From positions 496,001-560,000 of the forward strand of contig NZ_CP012898.1 of NCBI RefSeq assembly GCF_001310225.1: 64,000 bases of DNA, in the 5' to 3' direction. Source of the DNA: Pseudalgibacter alginicilyticus (lineage in GTDB: Bacteria > Bacteroidota > Bacteroidia > Flavobacteriales > Flavobacteriaceae). This document shows positions 38,132 through 47,252 of the stretch, piece by piece (positions within the stretch are counted from its first letter, which is position 1; every line of letters starts with the position of its first letter). The translations under genes and the position numbers were made by a program. The notes below the pieces were generated by a model that was not told the DNA's origin, did not search any database, and was given only the letters and a program-made list of their open reading frames with translations.

Positions 38132-38470
38132 TACTTTTTAACGGTGTAAATTTAGTAATTGTTTCCCTCCATGTGCACAAGAATTTCTTTAATTCGTCAA
38201 AAGAGTAATTAAATTCGGTTAAATACATCTCTCATTTTTAATAACAGACAAACAGTGTCTATTATCGATAACCAAAAGGCCTTATTCAATTAATTTCACA
38301 TGCAATATGATATTGAATTTTTACAAATTATATCAAATAACCACATAAAAAACAAAATGAGAGTATTAAGTTATCAGTTGTAAATGGTGTTTCAACCATG
38401 ATATTAATTCATCTGAAATTATTTGTGGTTTTTAACGAGAAAAACACTTAGTTAATATAATTAATGTACG

Positions 38471-38497
38471 TTGTTTAGATATTTTTTTACATATTTG
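38471..38497 (+). promoter_or_regulatory. Candidate proximal promoter of the main polysaccharide operon
   Basis: TTG at 38471-38473 is followed after 16 nt by CATATTTG (38490-38497), one mismatch from TAnnTTTG, 29 nt upstream of the ATG at 38527. Confidence 0.45.
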
Positions 38498-38526
38498 CCT
38501 CGTTAATGAGTAAACCCCAAATTTAA

Positions 38527-39516
38527 ATGATAAAAACTCTACAAAACAATACGGTATTGGTTACTGGTGGAGCTGGATTTATAGGTTCAAATTTATGTGA
38601 GGTTCTCTTAGAAAGTGACGTCAAAGTGGTCTGTTTAGACAATTTCTCCACAGGAAAGCGTGAAAATGTAACACCCTTTCTTGAAAACCCAAACTTTAAA
38701 CTGATAGAAGGCGATATTAGGAATCTTGATGATTGTCATACCGCTTGCAAAGGAGTTCACTATATTTTGCATGAAGCTGCATTAGGTTCGGTACCAAGAT
38801 CTATAAACGACCCCATAACAACTAATGATGTTAATATATCAGGTTTTTTAAATATGTTAGTAGCCGCCAGAGATGCTAAGGTGAAACGGTTTGTATATGC
38901 AGCCAGTTCTTCTACTTATGGAGACTCTAAAGCATTACCAAAATTGGAAGACCATATAGGAAAACCGCTTTCCCCTTATGCCATCACTAAATACGTAAAT
39001 GAATTATATGCAGATATTTTTCATTCTACCTATGGTTTGGATACTATTGGATTGCGTTATTTTAATGTCTTTGGAAAAAGACAAGACCCTAACGGAGCCT
39101 ATGCCGCTGTGATCCCTAAGTTTGTTCAACAATTTATGAATTATGAATCGCCTACAATTAATGGCGATGGGAGTTATTCACGTGATTTTACTTATATCGA
39201 TAACGTGATACAGATGAATATCAAAGCACTAACAACTACAAACAAAGCTGCTTTAAATACCGTGTATAATGTGGCCTACGGCAATCGCACCACCTTATTG
39301 GAATTAACAACGCTTTTAAAAGCATATTTATCTGAGTTTGATTCAAAAATTAAAGAGGTTGCTATTAAACATGGTCCACAGAGAGCTGGAGATATCCCCC
39401 ACTCCTTAGCTTCTATTGATAAAGCAAAACAGTTATTAAATTATAATCCTAAATATGATATAACTAATGGCCTTAAAGAGGCTGTTAATTGGTATTGGAA
39501 AACTTATAAATTATGA
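38527..39516 (+). CDS. UDP-N-acetylglucosamine / uronate C4-epimerase (WbpP/TviC-like)
   Basis: This 329-residue extended SDR has [16 protein letters not shown] at about 13-28. [18 protein letters not shown], the Ser-Tyr-Lys set (AASSSTYGD and [12 protein letters not shown]) and [17 protein letters not shown] follow, all hallmarks of the WbpP/TviC group. These epimerases interconvert UDP-GlcNAc and UDP-GalNAc, or UDP-GlcNAcA and UDP-GalNAcA. It is the first gene of the 12-gene operon and overlaps the next gene by 4 nt. Pairing with the dehydrogenase at 40900 suggests UDP-GalNAcA synthesis as in Vi antigen; this is inference. Confidence 0.92.
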   Translation: MIKTLQNNTVLVTGGAGFIGSNLCEVLLESDVKVVCLDNFSTGKRENVTPFLENPNFKLIEGDIRNLDDCHTACKGVHYILHEAALGSVPRSINDPITTNDVNISGFLNMLVAARDAKVKRFVYAASSSTYGDSKALPKLEDHIGKPLSPYAITKYVNELYADIFHSTYGLDTIGLRYFNVFGKRQDPNGAYAAVIPKFVQQFMNYESPTINGDGSYSRDFTYIDNVIQMNIKALTTTNKAALNTVYNVAYGNRTTLLELTTLLKAYLSEFDSKIKEVAIKHGPQRAGDIPHSLASIDKAKQLLNYNPKYDITNGLKEAVNWYWKTYKL

Positions 39517-40892
39517 TAGTAAAAAACATATGTTGCATTGGTGCAGGTTATGTAGGAGGTCCTACTATGGCTGTCATTGCAAAAAACAACCCCCATTTAA
39601 AAATTACCATCGTAGATATTAACCAAGCACGTATTGATGCTTGGAATGATGCCGATGTGTCCAAATTACCTATTTACGAGCCTGGTTTAGCTGAAATTGT
39701 ACAAGAAACTCGTGGAAAGAATTTATTTTTCTCAACAGATATTGATGCAGCTATTGATGAGTCTGAAATGATATTTATATCTGTTAATACTCCTACTAAA
39801 ACCTATGGTAAGGGCAAAGGCATGGCTGCCGATTTAAAATATATAGAGCTTTGTGCTCGTAATATAGCTGCGGTTGCAAAAACCGATAAAATAGTGGTTG
39901 AAAAATCTACTTTACCCGTAAGAACCGCTGAAGCTATTAAAAGCATCTTGCATAATACTGGTAACGAAATCAATTTCCATATTTTATCCAATCCTGAATT
40001 TTTAGCAGAAGGTACAGCAGTTCAAGATTTATTAAATCCAGACCGCGTTTTAATCGGTGGGGAATCTGAAGCTGCTATTGAAGCTTTAGCTAAAGTTTAT
40101 AACAGTTGGGTCCCAGAAGAAAAAATATTGCGAACCAATTTATGGTCGTCGGAATTATCAAAACTAACGGCCAATGCCTTTTTGGCGCAACGGGTATCAT
40201 CTATTAATGCTATTTCTGAAATATGTGAGCTTACTGGGGCAAACGTCAACGAAGTAGCCAAAGCCATTGGAATGGATTCTAGAATAGGATCAAAATTCCT
40301 GCAAGCTTCCATCGGTTTTGGAGGCTCTTGTTTTCAAAAAGACATTTTAAATTTGGTTTATATTGCGAGAAGTTATAACCTAAATGAAGTAGCAGATTAT
40401 TGGGAGCAGGTTATTATTATGAACGACCACCAAAAAAGGCGTTTTTCAGACCGTTTGATAAAAACACTGTATAACACCGTATCCGGAAAAAAAATAGGCA
40501 TGTTGGGTTGGGCTTTTAAAAAAGACACAAATGACACACGAGAATCTGCCGCTATTTATGTGGCTGATCACTTATTAAATGAACAAGCCAATTTATCTGT
40601 TTACGACCCTAAAGTTTCAAGCTTTAAAATACAATCGGATTTAAATTATTTAAATACGCGCTCGGAAGAAGAAAATGAAGCAAGCGTTAAAACGGAATCA
40701 TCTCCTTATGAAGCATTAAAAGCAGCCCATGCAGTAGCTATCATGACTGAATGGGATGAATTTAAAACCTACGATTGGGAAAAGATTTACAGTCATATGA
40801 AAAAACCCGCTTTTATTTTTGATGGTCGAAACATATTAGATAAAGCAGCGATGCAAAAAATAGGATTTGAATATTATTCAATCGGACAGTAA
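39513..40892 (+). CDS. ugd: UDP-glucose 6-dehydrogenase (eukaryote-like subtype)
   Basis: This 459-residue, NAD-dependent four-electron dehydrogenase has [19 protein letters not shown] at the N-terminus. [19 protein letters not shown], the catalytic Cys in [17 protein letters not shown] and the [16 protein letters not shown] segment follow. The [11 protein letters not shown] and [10 protein letters not shown] signatures place it with the longer animal-like UDP-glucose dehydrogenases rather than the shorter bacterial form. It makes UDP-glucuronic acid. Its start overlaps the epimerase stop (ATGA). Confidence 0.94.
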   Translation: MIVKNICCIGAGYVGGPTMAVIAKNNPHLKITIVDINQARIDAWNDADVSKLPIYEPGLAEIVQETRGKNLFFSTDIDAAIDESEMIFISVNTPTKTYGKGKGMAADLKYIELCARNIAAVAKTDKIVVEKSTLPVRTAEAIKSILHNTGNEINFHILSNPEFLAEGTAVQDLLNPDRVLIGGESEAAIEALAKVYNSWVPEEKILRTNLWSSELSKLTANAFLAQRVSSINAISEICELTGANVNEVAKAIGMDSRIGSKFLQASIGFGGSCFQKDILNLVYIARSYNLNEVADYWEQVIIMNDHQKRRFSDRLIKTLYNTVSGKKIGMLGWAFKKDTNDTRESAAIYVADHLLNEQANLSVYDPKVSSFKIQSDLNYLNTRSEEENEASVKTESSPYEALKAAHAVAIMTEWDEFKTYDWEKIYSHMKKPAFIFDGRNILDKAAMQKIGFEYYSIGQ

Positions 40893-40899
40893 TTAGTTT

Positions 40900-42183
40900 A
40901 TGAACACTAAAGATAAAATAGCTGTAATAGGTCTGGGTTATGTAGGTTTACCATTAGCAAGGTTGTTTGCAACCAAATACAACGTCATAGGTTTTGATAT
41001 AAATCAAAATAGAATCGAAGAGTTATCTAAAGGAAATGATACTACGTTAGAGGTTGATTCGGCTATTTTAAAAGCGGTTTTAAAATCAAATCAAGACGAT
41101 GAAAACGGCTTGATTTGTTCTAATAAACTCGAAGATATCAAAGATTGTAATTATTTTATAGTTACTGTTCCAACTCCTATTGATAAAAATAATCGTCCAG
41201 ACTTAACACCTCTTTATAAGTCTAGTGAAACAGTGGCTCAAGTTTTAAAAAAAGGCGATATTGTTATTTATGAATCGACTGTATATCCAGGAGTTACAGA
41301 AGAAGAATGCGTCCCTATTTTAGAACAAATTAGTGGTTTAAAATTTAATACAGATTTTTATGCGGGCTATTCTCCGGAGCGTATTAACCCTGGAGATAAA
41401 GAACATACCGTAGATAAAATATTAAAAGTAACCGCGGGTTCTACACCTGAAATCGGTATAAAAGTTAATGCTTTATATGCTAGTGTTATTACAGCAGGCA
41501 CCCACTTGGCGCCTACTATTAAAGTGGCCGAAGCCGCCAAGGTGATTGAAAATTCGCAACGCGATATTAACATTGCATTTGTAAACGAGTTAGCCAAAAT
41601 ATTTAATTTAATGGACATTGACACCCATGCTGTATTGGAAGCTGCTGGTACCAAATGGAATTTTTTGCCTTTTAAACCTGGTTTAGTAGGTGGCCATTGC
41701 ATTGGGGTTGATCCGTATTACTTAGCTCAAAAAGCACAGGAAGTGGGCTACCATCCAGAAATTATTTTGGCAGGGCGTCGAGTGAATGATAGTATGGGGC
41801 AATATGTTGCCATGCAAGTTATCAAGCTAATGCTTCATAAAGACATAAAAATTAAAGGAGCTAATATACTAATTTTAGGCATTACCTTTAAAGAAAATTG
41901 TCCGGATGTCAGAAATACCAAAGTAGTAGACATCATCACCGAATTAAAAAGTTTTGGCACACATTTAACCATTTGTGACCCTTGGGCAAATCCAGATGAA
42001 GTTAAGTGTGAATATGATTTAGAAACTGTTAAACAAGTGCCTAATTCTAAATATGATGCGGTTATTTTAACAGTGGCTCATCAAGAATTTTTAAAGTTAA
42101 GGCTTAATAGCTTTTTAAATACAAGAGGTGTTTTGTATGATGTTAAGGGGAGCGTTAATGAAAAAACAGATGGTGGTTTATAA
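40900..42183 (+). CDS. UDP-HexNAc 6-dehydrogenase (WbpA/TviB-like)
   Basis: This 427-residue nucleotide-sugar dehydrogenase has VIGLGYVGLPLARLFA, TVPTPIDKNNRPDLTPL, and SPERINPGDKEHTV. The catalytic Cys lies in LVGGHCIGVDPYYLAQKA, and ILGITFKENCPDVRNTK follows. These features match UDP-GlcNAc (or GalNAc) 6-dehydrogenases of Vi and similar capsules, which make UDP-HexNAc uronic acids. It lies 7 nt after ugd. Two different dehydrogenases in tandem point to two kinds of uronic acid in the polymer. Confidence 0.93.
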   Translation: MNTKDKIAVIGLGYVGLPLARLFATKYNVIGFDINQNRIEELSKGNDTTLEVDSAILKAVLKSNQDDENGLICSNKLEDIKDCNYFIVTVPTPIDKNNRPDLTPLYKSSETVAQVLKKGDIVIYESTVYPGVTEEECVPILEQISGLKFNTDFYAGYSPERINPGDKEHTVDKILKVTAGSTPEIGIKVNALYASVITAGTHLAPTIKVAEAAKVIENSQRDINIAFVNELAKIFNLMDIDTHAVLEAAGTKWNFLPFKPGLVGGHCIGVDPYYLAQKAQEVGYHPEIILAGRRVNDSMGQYVAMQVIKLMLHKDIKIKGANILILGITFKENCPDVRNTKVVDIITELKSFGTHLTICDPWANPDEVKCEYDLETVKQVPNSKYDAVILTVAHQEFLKLRLNSFLNTRGVLYDVKGSVNEKTDGGL

Positions 42184-42207
42184 CAATATATTTATACTAA
42201 AAATATT

Positions 42208-43704
42208 ATGAGTCAATTAAAAAAAGGTGTCATACTGTCTTATTCTACAATATTCTTGACAAATATTGTTGGATTAGTTTTAACACCTTTTATTATTAGG
42301 CAATTAGGTCAATCAGAATATGGACTTTACATTTTATTAGGCTCGCTTGTAGGCTATATTTCATTGCTTGATTTTGGATTAAACAATACCATTGTTAGGT
42401 TTGTAGCTAAATATAGAGCAAATAACGATTTAAATGGTCAAAAAAACTTCTTAGCTACAATTTTCATAATATATATATCAATATCTATATTAACATTAAT
42501 AATTGGAGGAATTGCTTATTTAAATATTGAAAATATTTTTAGTCAGTCACTGACCACAGATGAAATGTATAAAGCTAAAATATTAATGCTACTTTTAGTT
42601 TTTAATTTATCTATTTCTTTACCTGGAGGTGCTTTTACTGGTATTTGTAATGGTTATGAAAAATTTGTATATCCAAGAGTTGTAAATATTATTAGATATA
42701 TAGTTAGATCCTTATTAGTGTTTTTTATATTATTCCATGGCGGTAAAGCAATTTCGCTGGTAGTTATAGATACTGTATTAAACATCACTATTATTGTAGT
42801 AGATGCTTACTACGTTATAAAAATTTTAAAAGTAAAAATCAAACTTATAGAATTAGATAAAAAGTTGATAAAAACAATCTTTAGCTATTCTATTTGGATA
42901 TTTGTCTTTGCTATGATTGGTGAACTTTTTTGGAAATCGGGTCAGATGATTTTAGGTATAACTATTAGCACAGATGCTGTGGCGATTTATGCTGTCGGTA
43001 TAGTTTTAAGTGGGTATTTTGGAGCTTTTGCTGGAGCTATTAATAGTGTGTTCTTACCTAAGGCTACCTTTATGGTTGAACAATTAAGTACTAGGGCTGA
43101 ATTAACAGAAATGATGATTAAAATAGGAAGAATTGTTTCCGTTATATTAATTTTTATTTGGGGTGCTTTTCTGTTATTTGGTAAACAATTCATTTTATTA
43201 TGGGTTGGTGAAACATATACAGACTCTTATTTAATCACGCTAATTATTATGACTGCTTATATTTTACCATTGGTTCAAAATTTCGCAAATTCTATTATTG
43301 AAGCTACAGGTCGCTTTAAATTCAAAGCAATAGTTTATTTTTTCACAATTTCAACAGGAATATTTTTAGGTGCCTATTTCTCTCAATTTTATGGGTATTG
43401 GGCAATTGCTTGGTGCTATTCCATATTTTGGTTTATTTCACAACTTATTATGAACTGGTATTTTGATAAAAAGTTAAATATTAATATTAAAGTTTTTTTT
43501 ATTCAAACATTTGGTAAATTATTAATAGCTTTAATTTTATCTTTGATTGTAGGTTATTTCTTAAATATAATTATTGGTGAAGGATGGGGCAATTTTATAT
43601 TAAAATCAGTTTTATATTCTATAATCTATTCATTATTAGCCTATTATATTGTTCTTAATGACTTTGAAAAGAAACAATTGTTACCTTCTAAATTTTTCAA
43701 ATGA
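42208..43704 (+). CDS. Wzx-like O-unit flippase (MOP superfamily)
   Basis: This 498-residue protein has about 14 predicted transmembrane segments. It opens with KKGVILSYSTIFLTNIVGLV and shows the TPFIIRQLGQSEYGLY signature of the polysaccharide_synt/MATE-like flippases. It should move the undecaprenyl-linked repeat unit across the inner membrane. It starts 24 nt after the dehydrogenase gene and overlaps the acetyltransferase start by 4 nt. Confidence 0.93.
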   Translation: MSQLKKGVILSYSTIFLTNIVGLVLTPFIIRQLGQSEYGLYILLGSLVGYISLLDFGLNNTIVRFVAKYRANNDLNGQKNFLATIFIIYISISILTLIIGGIAYLNIENIFSQSLTTDEMYKAKILMLLLVFNLSISLPGGAFTGICNGYEKFVYPRVVNIIRYIVRSLLVFFILFHGGKAISLVVIDTVLNITIIVVDAYYVIKILKVKIKLIELDKKLIKTIFSYSIWIFVFAMIGELFWKSGQMILGITISTDAVAIYAVGIVLSGYFGAFAGAINSVFLPKATFMVEQLSTRAELTEMMIKIGRIVSVILIFIWGAFLLFGKQFILLWVGETYTDSYLITLIIMTAYILPLVQNFANSIIEATGRFKFKAIVYFFTISTGIFLGAYFSQFYGYWAIAWCYSIFWFISQLIMNWYFDKKLNINIKVFFIQTFGKLLIALILSLIVGYFLNIIIGEGWGNFILKSVLYSIIYSLLAYYIVLNDFEKKQLLPSKFFK

Positions 43705-44276
43705 AAAGTAAAGTTTTAAAATACATATCAAAAAAAATAGCAGCTTTATATTGGGGTTATTTAAAAAAAGAAATTGATGATTTCGTTATCAACTCTCAAA
43801 AAAAATACTTTAAAAATATTGGAGACAATGTTATTTTTAAAGCAGGAGGCACCATTTACCACCCAGAAAATTTAAGTATTGGTAGTCATGTTCGTATTGG
43901 AGATAATTGTTTTATAATGGCTATTGGTGGTGTTGAAATTGGAGAAGGTACAATAATAAGTAGAAATGTTTGTATTCATTCTGGTAATCATGATTACAAA
44001 TCTAAAATATCTGTCCCATATGATGATAAATACATCACAAAAAAAATAAAAATTGGTAAAGCTGTATGGATAGGACAAAATGTTAATATTCTTCCTGGTA
44101 TAAAAATTGGAGATGGAGCTATTATTGGTATGGGAACTACCATTTCTAAAAATGTTGAAGCAGGAGATATTGTAGTTGGCAATGGACAAAGAATTATAGG
44201 TAAAAGAGATTTAAACAATTTAGAAACTCTGTTAAACAATGAATTGTTTTTTAGTAAAGAATTTCCTAATTTATAA
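43701..44276 (+). CDS. Hexapeptide-repeat O-acetyltransferase (WbbJ/CatB-like)
   Basis: This 191-residue protein has left-handed beta-helix repeats (LSIGSHVRIGDNCFIMAIGG and IGKAVWIGQNVNILPGIKIG). It has the loop with the likely catalytic histidine in CIHSGNHDYKS. It probably acetylates a sugar with acetyl-CoA. It begins with a basic, possibly membrane-associating helix. It overlaps the flippase stop by 4 nt and is 3 nt from the next glycosyltransferase gene. Confidence 0.88.
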   Translation: MKSKVLKYISKKIAALYWGYLKKEIDDFVINSQKKYFKNIGDNVIFKAGGTIYHPENLSIGSHVRIGDNCFIMAIGGVEIGEGTIISRNVCIHSGNHDYKSKISVPYDDKYITKKIKIGKAVWIGQNVNILPGIKIGDGAIIGMGTTISKNVEAGDIVVGNGQRIIGKRDLNNLETLLNNELFFSKEFPNL

Positions 44277-44279
44277 AGA

Positions 44280-45209
44280 ATGATTTCAGTTATAATCCCG
44301 ACATACAAACGAAGTTCTAGACTCCCAATAGCAATTGAAAGTGTACTTGGTCAAACCTATAGCCCTTTAGAAATAATTGTGGTTGATGACAATGACGATA
44401 ATGAATATCGAAAAGAAACTAAATCTGTTTTAAAAAAATATATTTCTCAAAATAAAATTACCTACATACAGCACAAATCAAACCAAGGCGGCTGTGTAGC
44501 AAGAAATACCGGAGCGTTTGCTGCTAAAGGTGAATATATTGCCTTTTTAGATGATGATGATTTTTATGAACCGACTAAGTTAGAAGAGCAAATTAATTTC
44601 TTAAATAATAATCCTCAACTAGATGCATGCATGTGTTCCATGTTCCGAATAGATGAAAATAATAAGCAAATAGAGTCTAGAGAAAACACAGCCCGTGGAG
44701 AAACTTTAAAAGAAGCCATTTTAGATGGCAATTTATTTACATCGATGCTTTTAATTAAAAAAAATATATTCCTTAAATTAGAAGGATTCTCAGAGATACC
44801 GAGGTTTCAAGACAAGTATTTTCATTATAAGTTTTTAAACTTGGGATATAAAATAGGCGTATTAAACAAACAACTTTTAACCTTAGTGGAACATTCTGGC
44901 TTAAGAATATCATATCTTGGTGCAAAAAAAATCATTAAATCACTCGATTTATTAGCTGAATTTGAAAAAAGCAATAAAGAAAAGTTCACTAATCAGGAAA
45001 TAAAATTTCTAAAGTACCGTCGATATATAAAAATATCAGAAGTTTTGTGTGAAGGTCGATTTAATGAAAAAATAAAGAGCTTAATTTATATCGTAAAAGC
45101 TTTTATATATGCTTCAACAAAACACTATCAATATATAGGACTATTAACATTAAAGTCCTTAACACCAAATGCTATTATTAAATTAAAAACAAAAAGAGAT
45201 GATTCCTAA
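44280..45209 (+). CDS. Glycosyltransferase family 2
   Basis: This 309-residue GT-A enzyme has the N-terminal signature ISVIIPTYKRSSRLPIAIES. IIVVDDNDDNEYRKETKS, the NTG motif in GCVARNTGAFAAKGEY and the metal-binding DXD-type LDDDDFYEP near residue 92 follow. An inverting transferase that adds one sugar of the repeat unit; the donor cannot be told from sequence. Its end overlaps the next gene by 11 nt. Confidence 0.92.
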   Translation: MISVIIPTYKRSSRLPIAIESVLGQTYSPLEIIVVDDNDDNEYRKETKSVLKKYISQNKITYIQHKSNQGGCVARNTGAFAAKGEYIAFLDDDDFYEPTKLEEQINFLNNNPQLDACMCSMFRIDENNKQIESRENTARGETLKEAILDGNLFTSMLLIKKNIFLKLEGFSEIPRFQDKYFHYKFLNLGYKIGVLNKQLLTLVEHSGLRISYLGAKKIIKSLDLLAEFEKSNKEKFTNQEIKFLKYRRYIKISEVLCEGRFNEKIKSLIYIVKAFIYASTKHYQYIGLLTLKSLTPNAIIKLKTKRDDS

Positions 45210-45966
45210 AATAATACATTATTGTTGGCTTAGTGGTGACGCATTTCCTCCTGTAATAAAAAAGTGTATAGACACTTGGAAGGAAAAACTACCAGACTAT
45301 GAGTTTGTGCTTTGGGATACAAATAAATTTAATTTAGAATCTAACATCTGGGTAAAACAAGCGTTTGAAACCAAAAAATATGCCTTTGCAGCCGATTATA
45401 TTCGTTTATATGCTGTTTATAATTATGGGGGTATTTATCTAGACACTGATGTGGAGGTACTAAAAAACTTTGATGACCTTCTAGACCGTCCTTACATCGC
45501 TGGTTCAGAAATTGAAGGAGTTATTGAAGCAGGTGTATTTGGAGCAGAAAAACACAGCGATTGGGTTCTAGATTGTTTAAATTATTATACAAATAAATTT
45601 TTTATAAATGCAGATGGTAGTTTTAATACATTAACATTACCACGTATTATGATGCAACAAATTTTACAAAAAAGAGAAGTTAAAGAATTACCGCCACATC
45701 AATTACGTCCAGAAATTCAAAAAGAGAATACAAAAACCTTATTTCTATTTCCCAAAGACTATTTTTGTGCTAAAAATCACGGAACAGGAAAATTAGAAAA
45801 TACGCCAAATACTTATACCATACATCATTTCGCCATGTCCTGGGTATCAAAAAAAGAAACTTTTCTACCCAATATAAAACGAAAATTAATGAGTGTTTTT
45901 GGTGTGAAAATTATAAGTAAAATTATTAAAATACTTAGGTTACAAGAATTCAAAAAAAAAAAATGA
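45199..45966 (+). CDS. GT32-type glycosyltransferase (capsular polysaccharide synthesis, DXD)
   Basis: This 255-residue protein opens with IPKIIHYCWLSGDAFPPVIK. It has the sugar-binding DXD region AADYIRLYAVYNYGGIYLDT, continuing DVEV. This pattern belongs to the Gly_transf_sug/GT32 family related to Och1 and TcdA/TcdB-type retaining enzymes. It transfers a hexose or related sugar during repeat-unit assembly. Overlaps of 11 nt upstream and 4 nt downstream make it part of the operon. Confidence 0.92.
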   Translation: MIPKIIHYCWLSGDAFPPVIKKCIDTWKEKLPDYEFVLWDTNKFNLESNIWVKQAFETKKYAFAADYIRLYAVYNYGGIYLDTDVEVLKNFDDLLDRPYIAGSEIEGVIEAGVFGAEKHSDWVLDCLNYYTNKFFINADGSFNTLTLPRIMMQQILQKREVKELPPHQLRPEIQKENTKTLFLFPKDYFCAKNHGTGKLENTPNTYTIHHFAMSWVSKKETFLPNIKRKLMSVFGVKIISKIIKILRLQEFKKKK

Positions 45967-47174
45967 ACAAAAAATCTATTTTATTAATTATGCCATATGG
46001 TAGTGTAGGTGGCATGGAGCGTTTAGCACTTGGTTTTTATAATTACTATAAAAAAGTTGGATATGATGTCAAAGCATTAAAATTCATTAAACTTGATAAT
46101 GATATTATTAAATTTGGTGAAGATGAATTATTTTTAAGTGACTATGATTTTTATCAAATGTCTAAAATACAAAGATTATTATTTTATGTTAAAGCACCAT
46201 ATTTAATTAATAGAATCATAAAGAATCATAAATTTACACATTCCATAGCTTTTGGAGATATGGCTAATTTATTTAGCTCTCTTTCTTTTAGTAAAGAATT
46301 TAAAATAGGAAGTATTCATGCATTAAAAAGTACAGAATTTAAAAACAAAACTATTTTTAATACAATAAGTAAATTAGGTTATAAAACTTCCTATAAATTT
46401 TTGGATAAATTGGTGTGTATAAGTATCGCAATTAAAGAAGATTTAATAAAAAATTGTTCATACAAATTTGACAATATAGAAATAATTTATAATCCACATG
46501 ATTTAATTGATATAATTCGTTTAAGTAAAGAAGCTATAATAGAAGATGATGAAAAAGAAATTTTTTCAAAACAAACTATATTATTTTTAGGACGATTATC
46601 AATACAGAAAGCACCTTGGCACCTAATTAAATCCTTTAAATTAGTATTAAATCAATTCCCAGACACTAATTTAGTAATAATTGGAGATGGTGATTCAAAT
46701 GTAACACAACACTTGCAAAACTTAATTGAAGAATTAAATATTAAAAAATCCGTTCATCTCTTAGGGAGGAGAAATAACCCTTATAAATATTTAGTTAAAT
46801 CAAATGTATTGGCTCTTTCTTCATATTATGAAGGGACTCCAAATGTCATAGTCGAAGCAATGTGTTTAGAAACACCAATTGTTTCTACATATTGTACTAA
46901 AGGAATTATAGAACTAATGAGTTTAAAAAATCATTCTGAAACTAATATAAATATTGAGGTAGAAGCAGGTATAATAACCCCAAATATCTTCAAAGGTAAA
47001 TTATTACAAATACCTAATGATAATAAGCTCATAAAAGAAGAAATATTATTTGCAGATGCTTTAAAAAAAATGTTGGAGACAAATAACTATAAAAAACAAC
47101 TTCAAGAACATAAAATAAAACTATTAGGCAAATTTGATATAAATAAAATCACGATGCAATATATTAAAAAATAA
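45963..47174 (+). CDS. Glycosyltransferase family 4
   Basis: This 403-residue GT-B enzyme has PYGSVGGMERLALGFYNYYK at the N-terminus. The donor-binding half holds TILFLGRLSIQKAPWHLIKS and the EX7E motif in SSYYEGTPNVIVEAMCLETP. It is a retaining transferase, acting on the cytoplasmic face of the membrane. It is coupled to the preceding gene by a 4-nt ATGA overlap and followed by a 78-nt gap before the MBOAT gene. Confidence 0.92.
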   Translation: MNKKSILLIMPYGSVGGMERLALGFYNYYKKVGYDVKALKFIKLDNDIIKFGEDELFLSDYDFYQMSKIQRLLFYVKAPYLINRIIKNHKFTHSIAFGDMANLFSSLSFSKEFKIGSIHALKSTEFKNKTIFNTISKLGYKTSYKFLDKLVCISIAIKEDLIKNCSYKFDNIEIIYNPHDLIDIIRLSKEAIIEDDEKEIFSKQTILFLGRLSIQKAPWHLIKSFKLVLNQFPDTNLVIIGDGDSNVTQHLQNLIEELNIKKSVHLLGRRNNPYKYLVKSNVLALSSYYEGTPNVIVEAMCLETPIVSTYCTKGIIELMSLKNHSETNINIEVEAGIITPNIFKGKLLQIPNDNKLIKEEILFADALKKMLETNNYKKQLQEHKIKLLGKFDINKITMQYIKK

Positions 47175-47252
47175 ATAAATTATATTTTTAGCAAACGAAG
47201 GTGTATTACCACAGTTCTTTATCTGATATTTATATAAAAAATAATTACCCTC

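Larger units (their letters stand above)
37863..38526. other. 664-bp divergent intergenic region between the two capsule operons
   Basis: This is non-coding, very A+T-rich DNA separating the minus operon (aminotransferase to kinase) from the plus operon (epimerase onward). It holds two candidate plus-strand promoters (38124-38131 and 38471-38497), short A+T-rich inverted repeats and no reading frame of convincing length. A minus-strand promoter must exist, but I could not pick one. If the distal plus promoter is used the leader would be nearly 390 nt, long enough for regulatory RNA structure. Confidence 0.6.

Noticed and set aside
38501-38526. JUMPStart/RfaH-type element before the polysaccharide operon
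   Set aside because: No sequence resembling the known JUMPStart motif was found on either strand of the intergenic region.
41367-41702. 111-codon minus-strand open frame
   Set aside because: Antisense shadow of the conserved nucleotide-sugar dehydrogenase; no recognisable motif.
43872-44308. Two overlapping minus-strand open frames with Asn/Ser/Thr- or Pro/Ile-rich products
   Set aside because: They are reverse readings of the hexapeptide repeats of the acetyltransferase gene, whose periodicity suppresses stops.
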